NCBI GenBank assembly: GCA_035601815.1
Contig: DATNNN010000088.1
Coordinates: 1-7,801, forward strand
Direction of reading: 5' to 3'
Origin: DATNNN01 sp035601815
GTDB taxonomy: Bacteria > Pseudomonadota > Alphaproteobacteria > Rhizobiales > Xanthobacteraceae
DNA: 7,801 nucleotides
Part shown: positions 1-5,703 of the stretch, one piece after another
Layout: each line of letters opens with the position of its first letter
Position numbering within the stretch: the stretch's first letter is position 1
Position numbers and translations under genes: made by a program
Notes under the pieces: model-generated
What the model saw: only the letters and a program-made list of their open reading frames with translations
Database searches by the model: none
What the model was told of the DNA's origin: nothing

Positions 1-1
1 C

Positions 2-454
2 GGCTTCTACAGCGTCGCCGCGACGCAAGAGGACCCCGGCATCGTCAAGTGGGCGCTCATCCAGGTGCGCACCGCCTCGATCGTGCGTCACGCCAAGGAC
101 GCGCCGGACGTGGCGCTCGATGATCCGGCAATCGTGCAGGCGGGAGCCCGCGCGTTCATCGCGCGCGGCTGCGCCAACTGCCACGGCGCGCCGGGCGTGG
201 AGTGGGCGAAGTTCTCCGAGGGCCTGCGCCCCGATCCGCCGGACCTGAAGAAGCTCGCCAACGACCGCGAGCCGCGGCATCTCTTCTGGGTGGTCAAGAA
301 CGGCATCAACATGACCGGCATGCCGAGCTTCGCGCTCGCCGGCGTCGGCGACAAGGAAATCTGGACCATCGTCGCCTTCGTCAAGAAGCTGCCGAGCGTC
401 TCCGACGACGACTTCAAGGCGTGGACCGCGCCGGGGGCGGGCGGAACGCGCTAG
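2..454 (+). CDS. Membrane-anchored class I cytochrome c, 5' end missing
   Basis: A monohaem c-type cytochrome carries electrons at the periplasmic face of the inner membrane. The open frame runs in from the left edge, so the true start and the expected N-terminal membrane anchor lie outside the window; 150 codons are visible. A GTG at 65 opens the same frame but is not a credible start, because the upstream codons (visible residues GFYSVAATQEDPG) are coding-like and match the linker usual in such anchored cytochromes. The haem-attachment motif CANCH is at 170-184. The likely axial Met is in the MTGMPSF stretch (Met codon at 320-322), followed by a C-terminal helix around DKEIWTIVAFVKKLP, as in class I cytochromes c. 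The redox partner cannot be told from this window. The gene ends 5 bp before the stop of the converging helicase gene, so the two share a 3' boundary. Confidence 0.9.
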   Translation, partial: GFYSVAATQEDPGIVKWALIQVRTASIVRHAKDAPDVALDDPAIVQAGARAFIARGCANCHGAPGVEWAKFSEGLRPDPPDLKKLANDREPRHLFWVVKNGINMTGMPSFALAGVGDKEIWTIVAFVKKLPSVSDDDFKAWTAPGAGGTR

Positions 455-459
455 CGTTC

Positions 460-1569
460 TCACACCACCACGGTCAGCCGCTTCGCCGCCCGCGTGATGC
501 CGGTATAGAGCCAGCGCTCGCGGCTTTCGGGGAAGGCGAAGCTCTCGTCGAACAGCACCACGTCGTCCCATTGCGAGCCCTGCGCCTTGTGGACGGTGAG
601 CACGTAGCCGAAGTCGAACTCGTCGTGGCGCTTGCGCTGGGGCCAGTCGACCTCCTCGATCGCGCCGGTGAAGCACTCGGGTCGCACCGAAACTTTCAAA
701 TCGCGTCCGCCGAATTCCTCGTCGGCGGCGAGCCGCATCTTGAGGATGTTCTTGCGCGAGGGGCTCTTCTCCTTCACCCGCCACAGGCCGCCGTTGAAGA
801 GGCCCTTCTTGCGGTTGTTCCTGAGGCACACGAGCTTGTCGCCGGCCTCGGGGAGCGCGCCCTTGAAGCCGCGGCGCTCGCGCATGCGGCCGTTATAGGC
901 TCTACGCGTGGCGTTGCGGCCGACCAGCACTTGCTCGGCGTCGACCACCCGCTGCGGGTCGAGGGCGTCCTTGCGCACCACTTGCGTCGCGCCATAGTCG
1001 CCGAGCTCGAGCCGCTCGCCGGCGCGCACGTCCATGGAAAGGCGGATGATCGGGTTGTCGCGCGCCTGGCGGTGCACCTCGGTGAGCATCACGTCGGGCT
1101 CGGCCTCGGTGAAGAAGCCGCCGCCCTGGATCGGCGGCAATTGCGCCGGGTCGCCGAGCACCAGCACCGGCACGCCGAACGACATGAGGTCGCGGCCGAG
1201 CTCGGCGTCCACCATGGAGCACTCGTCGATGATGATGAGCTCGGCGTTGGAGGCGGGTGCCTGGTCCCACAGCTCGAAGCTCGGCGTCTCCTTGCCGCTC
1301 TCGCGGGCGCGGTAGATCAGGCTGTGGATGGTGGAGGCGCCTTCGCAGCCCTTGTTGCGCATGACCAGCGCCGCCTTGCCGGTGAAGGCCGCGAACTTGA
1401 CCTCGCCGTCGACGCCCTCGGCGATGTGGCGGGCGAGCGTGGTTTTCCCCGTGCCGGCGTAGCCGAACAGGCGGAAGATGGGCTTGGTGTTGCCGCGGCC
1501 GGGCTTGGCTTTCAGCCAGGCGGCGACGGCGGTGAGGGCAACGTCCTGATGGGGTGAGAAGGCGGGCAT
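460..1569 (-). CDS. RecD/Dda-like ATP-dependent DNA helicase (SF1B)
   Basis: This is a superfamily 1 helicase of the RecD-like type, probably unwinding DNA 5' to 3' in repair or replication restart. At 369 residues it is compact, closer to phage T4 Dda than to a full RecD or RecD2. Visible motifs in order: Walker A GYAGTGKTT (residues 36-44), motif Ia-like FTGKAA (62-67), STIHSLIY (79-86), Walker B IIIDECSMVD (112-121), motif III GDPAQLPPI (139-147), motif V/VI-region HKAQGSQWDD (327-336) and YTGITRA (355-361). The frame stays open upstream to 2196, but homology-like sequence begins at MPAFSPHQD. ATG 1569 is the best start, with AAGAGG about 10 nt upstream; the longer form would lie antisense to the transglycosylase gene. 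The last three codons are all Val. The protein lacks the N-terminal extension of RecD2 enzymes. The helicase class is secure; the biological role is inferred. Confidence 0.9.
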   Translation of the reverse strand: MPAFSPHQDVALTAVAAWLKAKPGRGNTKPIFRLFGYAGTGKTTLARHIAEGVDGEVKFAAFTGKAALVMRNKGCEGASTIHSLIYRARESGKETPSFELWDQAPASNAELIIIDECSMVDAELGRDLMSFGVPVLVLGDPAQLPPIQGGGFFTEAEPDVMLTEVHRQARDNPIIRLSMDVRAGERLELGDYGATQVVRKDALDPQRVVDAEQVLVGRNATRRAYNGRMRERRGFKGALPEAGDKLVCLRNNRKKGLFNGGLWRVKEKSPSRKNILKMRLAADEEFGGRDLKVSVRPECFTGAIEEVDWPQRKRHDEFDFGYVLTVHKAQGSQWDDVVLFDESFAFPESRERWLYTGITRAAKRLTVVV

Positions 1570-1722
1570 GGGACGCGCGCCTCTTACGCGGTCTCGCGTG
1601 GCACCGCCAGCATTGCTCCGCAACGGGGAGGGGAGAACAGGTTTCTTGCCCCTATATGGCCCGATTGTTCGCATGCTGAGGCCCCAATCCGCCGGCAAGA
1701 CCGGGCAACGACGGAGACGGGG

Positions 1723-2121
1723 ATGCGAGCGTTCCTTTTGGCATTGGCGATTTTTGCGTGCGCGCTGCCGGCGGCAGCGGCGGAGCGTTATGACGCACTG
1801 ATCGCGCGCCACGCCCAGGCGAATGGCGTGCCCGAGACGCTGGTGCGCCAGGTGATCGCGCGCGAAAGCCGCTACGACGCCGGCGCCGTCGGCCGCGGCG
1901 GCGCCATGGGCCTGATGCAGATCAAGCACGCGACGGCCCGCGCGCTCGGCTACTCCGGCTCGGCGCAGGGGCTGCTCGACGCCGACACCAACCTCACCTA
2001 CGCCGTGCGTTATCTCGCCGGCGCCTATCGCGCCGCGCGCGGCGACCATGCGCTCGCCATCTCGTTCTATCAGCGCGGCTACTACTACGAGGCAAAGCGC
2101 CAGCGCCTCGGGCTGAACTAA
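1723..2121 (+). CDS. Small secreted lytic transglycosylase (SLT domain)
   Basis: Lytic transglycosylases cleave the MurNAc-GlcNAc bond of peptidoglycan with formation of 1,6-anhydroMurNAc. This one is 132 residues. Residues 1-20 form a Sec signal peptide (MRAFLLAL... ending PAAAA before ERYD), so it acts in the periplasm. The rest is essentially one goose-lysozyme-like SLT domain: the catalytic Glu is probably E48 in IARES (45-49), followed by the family motif GAMGLMQI (60-67) and the helix around NLTYAVRYLAGAY. A late Tyr-rich FYQRGYYYEAKR stretch replaces the usual AYNAG segment, somewhat unlike the canonical sequence. Start: ATG 1723 with GGAG at 1713-1716. Such very short SLT proteins often serve secretion systems or conjugation by making local wall openings, but no such genes are visible here, so general wall remodelling is equally possible. 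Confidence 0.88.
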   Translation: MRAFLLALAIFACALPAAAAERYDALIARHAQANGVPETLVRQVIARESRYDAGAVGRGGAMGLMQIKHATARALGYSGSAQGLLDADTNLTYAVRYLAGAYRAARGDHALAISFYQRGYYYEAKRQRLGLN

Positions 2122-2176
2122 GCCCGCACCTTGCGTCCGCCGCGCGACGCTCCCATCTGACCGGCGGAGGCACGCC

Positions 2177-2575
2177 ATGATCCGTTTCGACGCCATCTAC
2201 GCGGCCGACTTTCGCCCGCAGAGCGCCGCCGACCGCCGCGTCGCACTCGAGCGCCTGGACTGGCTGGCGAATTTCATGGACACCGCGCTCGTTATCCCCG
2301 GTACCGGCATCCGCTTCGGCGCCGATGCGATCATCGGGCTCTGGCCCGTGGTCGGCGATGCGATCGGCGCCGGCATTTCGGCGATTATCGTGGCCGAGGC
2401 CTACCGGCTCGGCGCGCCCGGCCACCTCGTGGCGCGCATGGTGGCGAACATTGCCATCGACGGCTTCGTCGGCTCGATCCCCCTGTTCGGCGACGCGTTC
2501 GACGTCCTGTGGCGAGCGAACCGGAAGAACGTAGCGCTCCTGCGCGAGCACCTGGAGTATGCGGGCGCCGTCTGA
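2177..2575 (+). CDS. DUF4112 family small membrane protein
   Basis: The 132-residue protein matches the DUF4112 pattern: a leader helix (LDWLANFMDTAL, 27-38), then IPGTGIRFGADAIIGLWPVVGD (split over 40-61), a hydrophobic stretch (62-73), and a second block GSIPLFGDAFDVLWRANRKN (99-118). The two blocks share a G-x-x-P-x-x-G-D signature (54-61 and 99-106), giving an internal two-fold repeat, probably two hydrophobic hairpins dipping into the inner membrane. No catalytic residues are evident and the family has no known biochemical function. Start: ATG 2177 with GGAGG at 2166-2170, ideal spacing. It lies 55 nt after the transglycosylase on the same strand, so cotranscription is possible. It ends in a 92-nt gap facing the stop of the minus-strand small protein gene; that gap holds only a short dyad, CGGAGA/TCTCCG (2635-2648), without a T tract. 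Confidence 0.88.
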   Translation: MIRFDAIYAADFRPQSAADRRVALERLDWLANFMDTALVIPGTGIRFGADAIIGLWPVVGDAIGAGISAIIVAEAYRLGAPGHLVARMVANIAIDGFVGSIPLFGDAFDVLWRANRKNVALLREHLEYAGAV

Positions 2576-2667
2576 TGCGGCGAACTGCCCGGCCTACGCA
2601 ATTCCCCGCGATCCGCCCCGGCGCGTCCTGCCCGCGGAGACATCTCCGACGGCGCTCGGATGCGCGA

Positions 2668-2814
2668 TCAGGCGGCGCCGGGAAGGCCGTGCACCGAGGT
2701 GCTGCGCCGCGGCTGCTCGCGGTAGTGCCGTTCGCTGCGGTGGACGGCGACGACGGCGGCGACCTGCGCCGCGATCAGAACCACGAAGATCAAGAGACCG
2801 AGAATGTGTGCCAT
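2668..2814 (-). CDS. Small single-pass membrane protein, copy 1 of a tandem pair
   Basis: A 48-residue ORF, MAHILGLLIFVVLIAAQVAA at its start, with one transmembrane helix (about residues 4-24), then VHRSERHYRE and a short basic tail with VHGLPGAA at the C terminus. I do not recognise a named family. It is supported as a real gene by its paralogue at 2892-3074: over the first 27 residues the two align without gaps with 15 identities, including FV, AQVA, V and AVHRS, and both tails carry RE, VHG and LPxAA. Start: ATG 2814, GGAGG at 2821-2825 with a 6-nt spacer, the same context as in the paralogue. Its own promoter, with a CRP/FNR-type dyad, lies just upstream. It probably sits in the inner membrane with a short cytoplasmic or periplasmic basic tail and could be a regulator or accessory subunit of a membrane complex; that is inference only. 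Confidence 0.8.
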   Translation of the reverse strand: MAHILGLLIFVVLIAAQVAAVVAVHRSERHYREQPRRSTSVHGLPGAA

Positions 2815-2846
2815 GACGGGCCTCCGTTTTCTTGATTCATCTTCAT

Positions 2847-2896
2847 TGCAAAAAGCCTAGGCCGGGCCCTTGAGCGGCGCTGTGATCGCCATCACA
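2847..2896 (-). promoter_or_regulatory. Class II CRP/FNR-type promoter of small-protein copy 1
   Basis: A perfect dyad TGTGATCGCCATCACA (2881-2896) fits the CRP consensus TGTGA-N6-TCACA and, read as GTGAT-N4-ATCAC, is one base per half from an FNR/FixK box. Reading on the minus strand, 18 bp separate it from GCCTAGGC (2855-2862), whose TAGGCT (2859 down to 2854) fits a -10 element. The expected start near 2847 puts the dyad centre (2888.5) at about -41.5, the class II activator position; there is no good -35. The leader would be about 32 nt. The dyad overlaps the stop codon of the upstream paralogue (2892-2894). Confidence 0.72.
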
Positions 2897-3074
2897 GGGC
2901 CGGGAGGGCCGATTGAGCCGCGTCGGGCAGCCTGAAGCCGTGCACCGGGGCGCGGTGGTTCGAGGTTTCGCGCGCCTCGCGGGTCTGCTGCTGGCTGCGG
3001 TGGACGGCAATCACGCCGGCAACCTGCGCCAGCATCATGAGAACGAAGCAAACCAGGCCGATTGCGGTTTCCAT
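2892..3074 (-). CDS. Small single-pass membrane protein, copy 2 of a tandem pair
   Basis: A 60-residue ORF with a transmembrane helix at about residues 4-24 (IGLVCFVLMMLAQVAGVIAV), then HRSQQQTREARETSNHR, and a tail with VHGFRLPDAA and SALPAL. It is the paralogue of the 48-residue protein just downstream: the N-terminal 27 residues share 15 identities without gaps, and this copy has a longer C-terminal part. The AVHRS boundary motif after the helix and the Gln in AQVA inside it are conserved and may mark a functional surface. Start: ATG 3074 with GGAGG at 3081-3085, 6-nt spacer. Its TGA stop is embedded in the activator site of copy 1, so the pair is tightly packed. I know no described family with this pattern. 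Function unknown; regulation suggests low-oxygen, nitrogen-oxide or cAMP-type control. Confidence 0.8.
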   Translation of the reverse strand: METAIGLVCFVLMMLAQVAGVIAVHRSQQQTREARETSNHRAPVHGFRLPDAAQSALPAL

Positions 3075-3103
3075 GACGAGCCTCCGTTTGAATCCCCATT
3101 CGA

Positions 3104-3153
3104 TGCACGGAGCCTAGGCGCCGCCGGCCGGCGGCGATGTGATGGGGGTCACA
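3104..3153 (-). promoter_or_regulatory. Class II CRP/FNR-type promoter of small-protein copy 2
   Basis: The dyad TGTGATGGGGGTCACA (3138-3153) has both perfect TGTGA/TCACA arms. On the minus strand, 18 bp later comes GCCTAGGC (3112-3119), giving the -10-like TAGGCT (3116 down to 3111). The predicted start near 3104 again places the dyad centre (3145.5) at about -41.5. Arm sequence, spacing, -10 block and the GGAGG ribosome site all match the copy 1 promoter, while the intervening bases differ, so the conserved parts look selected. Confidence 0.72.
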
Positions 3154-3181
3154 GGGGCCTGCTTTCTTTCCGGCCGATAAA
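3138..3181 (+). promoter_or_regulatory. Possible plus-strand promoter for the MFS gene from the shared dyad
   Basis: Reading rightwards from the same dyad (3138-3153), a GATAAA at 3176-3181 matches four of six -10 positions. The dyad centre would then sit near -42.5 from a start at about 3188. The leader to ATG 3238 would be about 50 nt. No -35-like hexamer is evident, as expected for an activator-dependent class II promoter. The match is weaker than on the minus strand. Confidence 0.3.
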
Positions 3182-3237
3182 AGCCATGCGGCACGGCACC
3201 TTGACCGGCGCCGCGGCGCCGCCCAAGGGTGCCCGCC

Positions 3238-4476
3238 ATGACGCTCCTATCGCTGGCCGGCCGCGGCACTGACGCGCCCGATTCGCCTTATTCGTGGCTG
3301 CGGCTCTCGATCGCGCTTGCCTTCGGCACGCTCGGCGGCGCCGGCATGTGGTCGGTGGTGGTGGTGCTGCCGGCGGTGCAGGCCGAATTCGGCGTGCTCA
3401 GGGCGGAAGCCTCGCTGCCCTATACGCTTACCATGCTGGGCTTTGCCTTTGGCGGCGTCCTCATGGGGCGGCTATCGGACCGCTTCGGCATCCTCGTGCC
3501 GGCCCTCGTCGGCGCCGTCACGCTGTCGGCGGGCTACGTGCTTTCCGCCTACGCCGCGACGCTCTGGCAATTCGCGATCCTCTACGGCCTCTTCGTCGGC
3601 ATCGGCACCTCGGTGACCTTCGGCCCGCTCATGGCCGACGTGTCGCATTTCTTCGCGCGCCGCCGGGGCATTGCCGTCGCCGTCTGCGCCTCGGGCAACT
3701 ACGTGGCGGGCGCGCTCTGGCCGCCGGTGGTGCAGCACTTCACCGCCAGCGCCGGCTGGCGCGCCACCCACGTCGGCATCGGCATCTTCTGCATCATCGT
3801 GCTCATCCCCATCGCGCTCCTGATGCGCCGGCGGCCCACGCACGCGGAGGAGACGCCGGCCGTCGCCGCGGCGCGGCTGAGCGCGCGCGACCTCGGCTTA
3901 TCGCCGAACCAATTGCAGGCGCTGATTTGCATCGCCGGTGTCGCCTGCTGCGTCGCCATGTCCATGCCGCAGGTGCACATCGTCGCCTACTGCGGCGACC
4001 TCGGCTATGGCGTGGCGCGCGGCGCTGAGATGCTGTCGCTGATGCTCGCCTTTGGCATCGTGAGCCGCGTCGCCTCGGGCTTCGTCGCCGACAAGCTCGG
4101 CGGTGTCGCCACGCTCCTCATCGGCTCGGCGCTGCAGGGCCTTGCGCTCTTCCTCTATCTCTGGTTCGACGGGCTCGCCTCGCTCTACGTGATCTCGGCG
4201 CTGTTCGGCCTGTTCCAGGGCGGCGTCGTGCCGAGCTACGCCATCATCGTGCGCGAATATTTCCCGCCGCGCGAGGCGGGCACGCGCGTCGGGCTTGCGA
4301 TCATGGCGACCTTGTTCGGCATGGCCTTCGGCGGCTGGATGTCGGGCTATATCTTCGACCTCACCGGCTCGTATCAGGCCGCGTTCCTGCACGGCATCGC
4401 GTGGAACCTGTTGAACGTGACGATCGCGGCGTGGCTGTTGATGCGGCCGAAGGGGAGGGTGATGGCGGCGGCGTAG
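3238..4476 (+). CDS. MFS transporter (12-TM, monocarboxylate/oxalate-formate-like)
   Basis: A major facilitator superfamily secondary transporter of 412 residues in the inner membrane. The sequence shows about twelve hydrophobic segments in two halves with a central, charged cytoplasmic loop (RRRPTHAEETP and onward). Motif A between TM2 and TM3 is clear: GGVLMGRLSDRFG (residues 72-84), with its weaker second-half counterpart around SGFVADKLGG. LPAVQAEFG after TM1 and GYIFDLTGSYQAAF near the end resemble the oxalate/formate and monocarboxylate-type MFS branch, so an organic anion substrate is plausible but not shown. A GTG at 3229 opens the frame 9 nt earlier; ATG 3238 is preferred because AAGGG (3225-3229) lies 8 nt upstream. 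It diverges from the small membrane protein pair and may share their activator site. It appears to be a single-gene unit, with a terminator-like signal downstream at 4543-4564. Confidence 0.9.
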   Translation: MTLLSLAGRGTDAPDSPYSWLRLSIALAFGTLGGAGMWSVVVVLPAVQAEFGVLRAEASLPYTLTMLGFAFGGVLMGRLSDRFGILVPALVGAVTLSAGYVLSAYAATLWQFAILYGLFVGIGTSVTFGPLMADVSHFFARRRGIAVAVCASGNYVAGALWPPVVQHFTASAGWRATHVGIGIFCIIVLIPIALLMRRRPTHAEETPAVAAARLSARDLGLSPNQLQALICIAGVACCVAMSMPQVHIVAYCGDLGYGVARGAEMLSLMLAFGIVSRVASGFVADKLGGVATLLIGSALQGLALFLYLWFDGLASLYVISALFGLFQGGVVPSYAIIVREYFPPREAGTRVGLAIMATLFGMAFGGWMSGYIFDLTGSYQAAFLHGIAWNLLNVTIAAWLLMRPKGRVMAAA

Positions 4477-4489
4477 CGGTTCGCGGTTT

Positions 4490-4508
4490 ACGATTTTTTA
4501 AGAATCGT
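4490..4508. other. AT-rich inverted repeat after the MFS gene
   Basis: ACGATT (4490-4495) and AATCGT (4503-4508) form a 6-bp stem with a TTTTAAG loop, 13 nt past the MFS stop, followed by TTAACG. It stands out from the surrounding GC-rich DNA. It could be a weak transcript-end hairpin or a protein site; no T tract follows, so it is not a classical terminator. Confidence 0.4.
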
Positions 4509-4542
4509 TAACGAGGCGCGGCTGCACGGCAGGACGAGAATG

Positions 4543-4564
4543 CGCCGGGACGGGCGTTTTTTTT
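4543..4564 (+). terminator. Terminator-like short GC stem with T8 tract
   Basis: CGCC (4543-4546) pairs with GGCG (4553-4556) across a six-base loop, directly followed by eight T residues (4557-4564). The T tract is convincing but the stem is only 4 bp. It lies 67 nt after the MFS stop and upstream of the next promoter, a suitable place to end the MFS transcript. Confidence 0.4.
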
Positions 4565-4587
4565 ATTCGGATTTTTCCGCCTGCGGC

Positions 4588-4599
4588 CGTTACGTAACG
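4588..4599. promoter_or_regulatory. Perfect 12-bp palindrome, candidate operator
   Basis: CGTTACGTAACG is a perfect 12-bp palindrome, ending 12 nt before the predicted -35 of the zinc-ribbon gene. This upstream position would suit an activator or an upstream repressor site. I do not recognise it as the consensus of a specific regulator. Confidence 0.4.
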
Positions 4600-4611
4600 A
4601 ACTTTCCCAAA

Positions 4612-4639
4612 TTGACCGGCGGCGGCGAAAAAATATTCT
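4612..4639 (+). promoter_or_regulatory. Sigma70-type promoter of the zinc-ribbon gene
   Basis: TTGACC (4612-4617) matches five of six -35 positions. After a 16-bp spacer, TATTCT (4634-4639) matches four of six -10 positions, including the key first two and last bases. The expected start near 4646 gives a leader of about 44 nt to ATG 4690. This is the best housekeeping-type promoter in the window. Confidence 0.55.
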
Positions 4640-4689
4640 GCGCCGCGAGGATTTTCGTAGGTCGTATTCCTCGAAAGCGGGGACGTCCG

Positions 4690-4938
4690 ATGCAAGGTTT
4701 TCGCCGTGCCTCCCACGAAGCGACAGGACCGATGCCGCGTCTGTGCGAGATCTGCGGGGAGATGATGGGCATCCGCTCGGTCGCCTTCGCGCCCAAGGGG
4801 AGCACGGTCACCTATCGCTGCCGGCGGTGCGAGACCGTGGCGCTGGAATTCGCGCCGCAGATCGAGGCCGCCAACACGCCTTCTCTGCGGTCCGGCGGCT
4901 CCTCGTCCTCCTGCCCCGACGATATCGAGCCTAGCTAG
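4690..4938 (+). CDS. Small Cys4 zinc-ribbon-like protein, function unknown
   Basis: An 82-residue protein with two CxxC knuckles: CEIC (Cys19, Cys22) and CRRC (Cys44, Cys47), separated by 21 residues. This is the spacing of a treble-clef or zinc-ribbon fold binding one Zn2+. Between the knuckles lies GIRSVAFAPKGSTVTYRC, likely a short beta hairpin. The tail (residues 56-82) is polar and Ser-rich (SLRSGGSSSSCPDDIEPS), probably disordered, with one more Cys. No signal peptide or membrane segment is visible, so it should be cytoplasmic. I do not recognise a named family. Start: ATG 4690, preceded by GGGGA a few bases upstream; ATG 4732 (MPRLCEICG) is an alternative with AGGA just before it and would still retain all four Cys. 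The frame is open back to 4540, but that stretch carries the promoter and is not coding-like. Confidence 0.7.
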   Translation: MQGFRRASHEATGPMPRLCEICGEMMGIRSVAFAPKGSTVTYRCRRCETVALEFAPQIEAANTPSLRSGGSSSSCPDDIEPS

Positions 4939-5113
4939 ACCTTGAGCCGCATCCGGGCAAAGGGTAGTGGGTCAGTTTGAATAAGGCAGAGGCTAGTTTA
5001 ACGGTTTTGCGCGGTTTCTTATCCGTTGCATGAATTAGGTCACACAACTTGCGGACCGGGGGCTATGCTGCGGGATCGGGCCAATACAGGCCCCGCTACC
5101 GGGGAGGAACATC

Positions 5114-5377
5114 ATGTCCCGTAGGTTTCTGATCCCGCTTCTGGCTGCCGTATTTCTTGCCGCGCCAGCATTTGCTCCTGCCACGATGACGAGTCTTTCC
5201 GGTTCTGCTCTGGCGCAGAAGCCGCCCGAGACGAACGCGATTAATCTCAATTCCTCCAGATCGAACGTCAACCGCATGGGGGGTGGAGGCGGGGCAAAGA
5301 CACAGAAGGCGGGTATCGCAGTGAGTGACCCCGGAGTAGGACCACAGCACGATAAGAGGAATAGCAAAAAATATTAG
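5114..5377 (+). CDS. Small secreted hypothetical protein
   Basis: An 87-residue protein with a clear Sec signal: MSRRFLIPLLAAVFLAAPAF and a plausible cleavage after SALAQ or just before it (around residue 34-35), so the mature part would be about 52 residues in the periplasm. The mature part is polar, with INLNSSRSN (about residues 43-51), a Gly run (MGGGGG), and a Lys-rich end. No Cys, catalytic motif or known domain is visible. Start: ATG 5114 with a strong GGGGAGGA at 5101-5108. The gene stands alone: 175 nt of mostly featureless DNA before it and a transposase stub converging from the right 47 nt beyond its stop. Similar Asn/Ser-rich small secreted proteins seem common in Rhizobiales, but I assign no function. 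Confidence 0.72.
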   Translation: MSRRFLIPLLAAVFLAAPAFAPATMTSLSGSALAQKPPETNAINLNSSRSNVNRMGGGGGAKTQKAGIAVSDPGVGPQHDKRNSKKY

Positions 5378-5424
5378 GATCAGCGGGAGATGAGCTTTGT
5401 AGCGCGCGGCAAATCCGCTGGGCC

Positions 5425-5703
5425 TTAGTTGGCGGCCTCCCAATCTTCTAACACCCTCACAATATCGCCAATCGCCCAAAGCCGGTCGGTAACTTGCGCA
5501 GCCATCGCAGGAGTGATTTTCAAGCTCTGATGGATGCGGACAAAATTGTAATACATGAAATGCAACGCCACCGCGTGAGCATGGTTTTCGACTTTCTTTG
5601 AAAACGCATTTGTGAGCCGAGTGAAGCGGCGCATTTGCATCCGCATCGTTAGGTTCTGACGCTCGGCATACGAGGTCGAAACGTGACGCGGCGCATTAAG
5701 AAC
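5425..5703 (-). pseudogene. Truncated IS1-like DDE transposase, C-terminal stub
   Basis: The minus frame ending at TAA 5425-5427 encodes the C-terminal part of a transposase I recognise from rhizobial IS1-type elements: HVSTSYAERQNLTMRM, then RRFTRLTNAFSKKVENHAHA, then VALHFMYYNFVRIHQSLKIT and PAMAAQVTDRLW. The Glu of YAERQN probably corresponds to the last DDE acidic residue; the N-terminal DNA-binding part and both catalytic Asp are absent. Coding similarity persists upstream of the ATG at 5646 to roughly 5690-5703, where it meets a perfect palindrome; the frame then runs into a stop at 5761-5763 without a start codon. The stub therefore cannot make a working enzyme. Its base composition is visibly lower in GC than its neighbours, fitting acquired DNA. 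I could not find convincing terminal inverted repeats. Confidence 0.82.

Noticed and set aside
202..1557. Plus-strand 451-codon open frame
   Set aside because: It is the mirror frame of the helicase gene: Ala/Arg/Glu/His-rich translation, no domain, caused by GC-rich codon use.
1615..1640. Possible degenerate GGGGAGGG-type repeat and weak TTGCCC/TATATG promoter-like bases between the divergent helicase and transglycosylase genes
   Set aside because: Only half of the repeat is recognisable and the hexamers are wrongly spaced, so neither is supported as a feature.
1570..2196. N-terminal extension of the helicase frame to 578 residues
   Set aside because: It would lie antisense to the whole transglycosylase gene, its translation is low-complexity and unlike any helicase, and the family-like N terminus starts at 1569.
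3294..4392. Alternative long frames on both strands inside the MFS gene
   Set aside because: Their products are Arg/His/Ala-rich without membrane segments, while the chosen frame has twelve TM helices and motif A.
4498..4512. CtrA-like site TTAA...TTAAC after the MFS gene
   Set aside because: The two TTAA parts are separated by 6 bases, not the 7 of the CtrA consensus, so the match is not good enough.
4939..5113. Search for a promoter or small RNA before the secreted protein gene
   Set aside because: Scattered hexamers such as TTGCGG and TATGCT are only 9 bp apart, and no stable hairpin with a T tract is present.
5096..5479. Minus-strand 127-codon frame with a hydrophobic patch (HLPLILIFFAIPLIVLW)
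   Set aside because: It opposes the secreted protein gene, which has a strong ribosome site and signal peptide; the patch is isolated, no ribosome site is seen, and the frame starts within the transposase stub.
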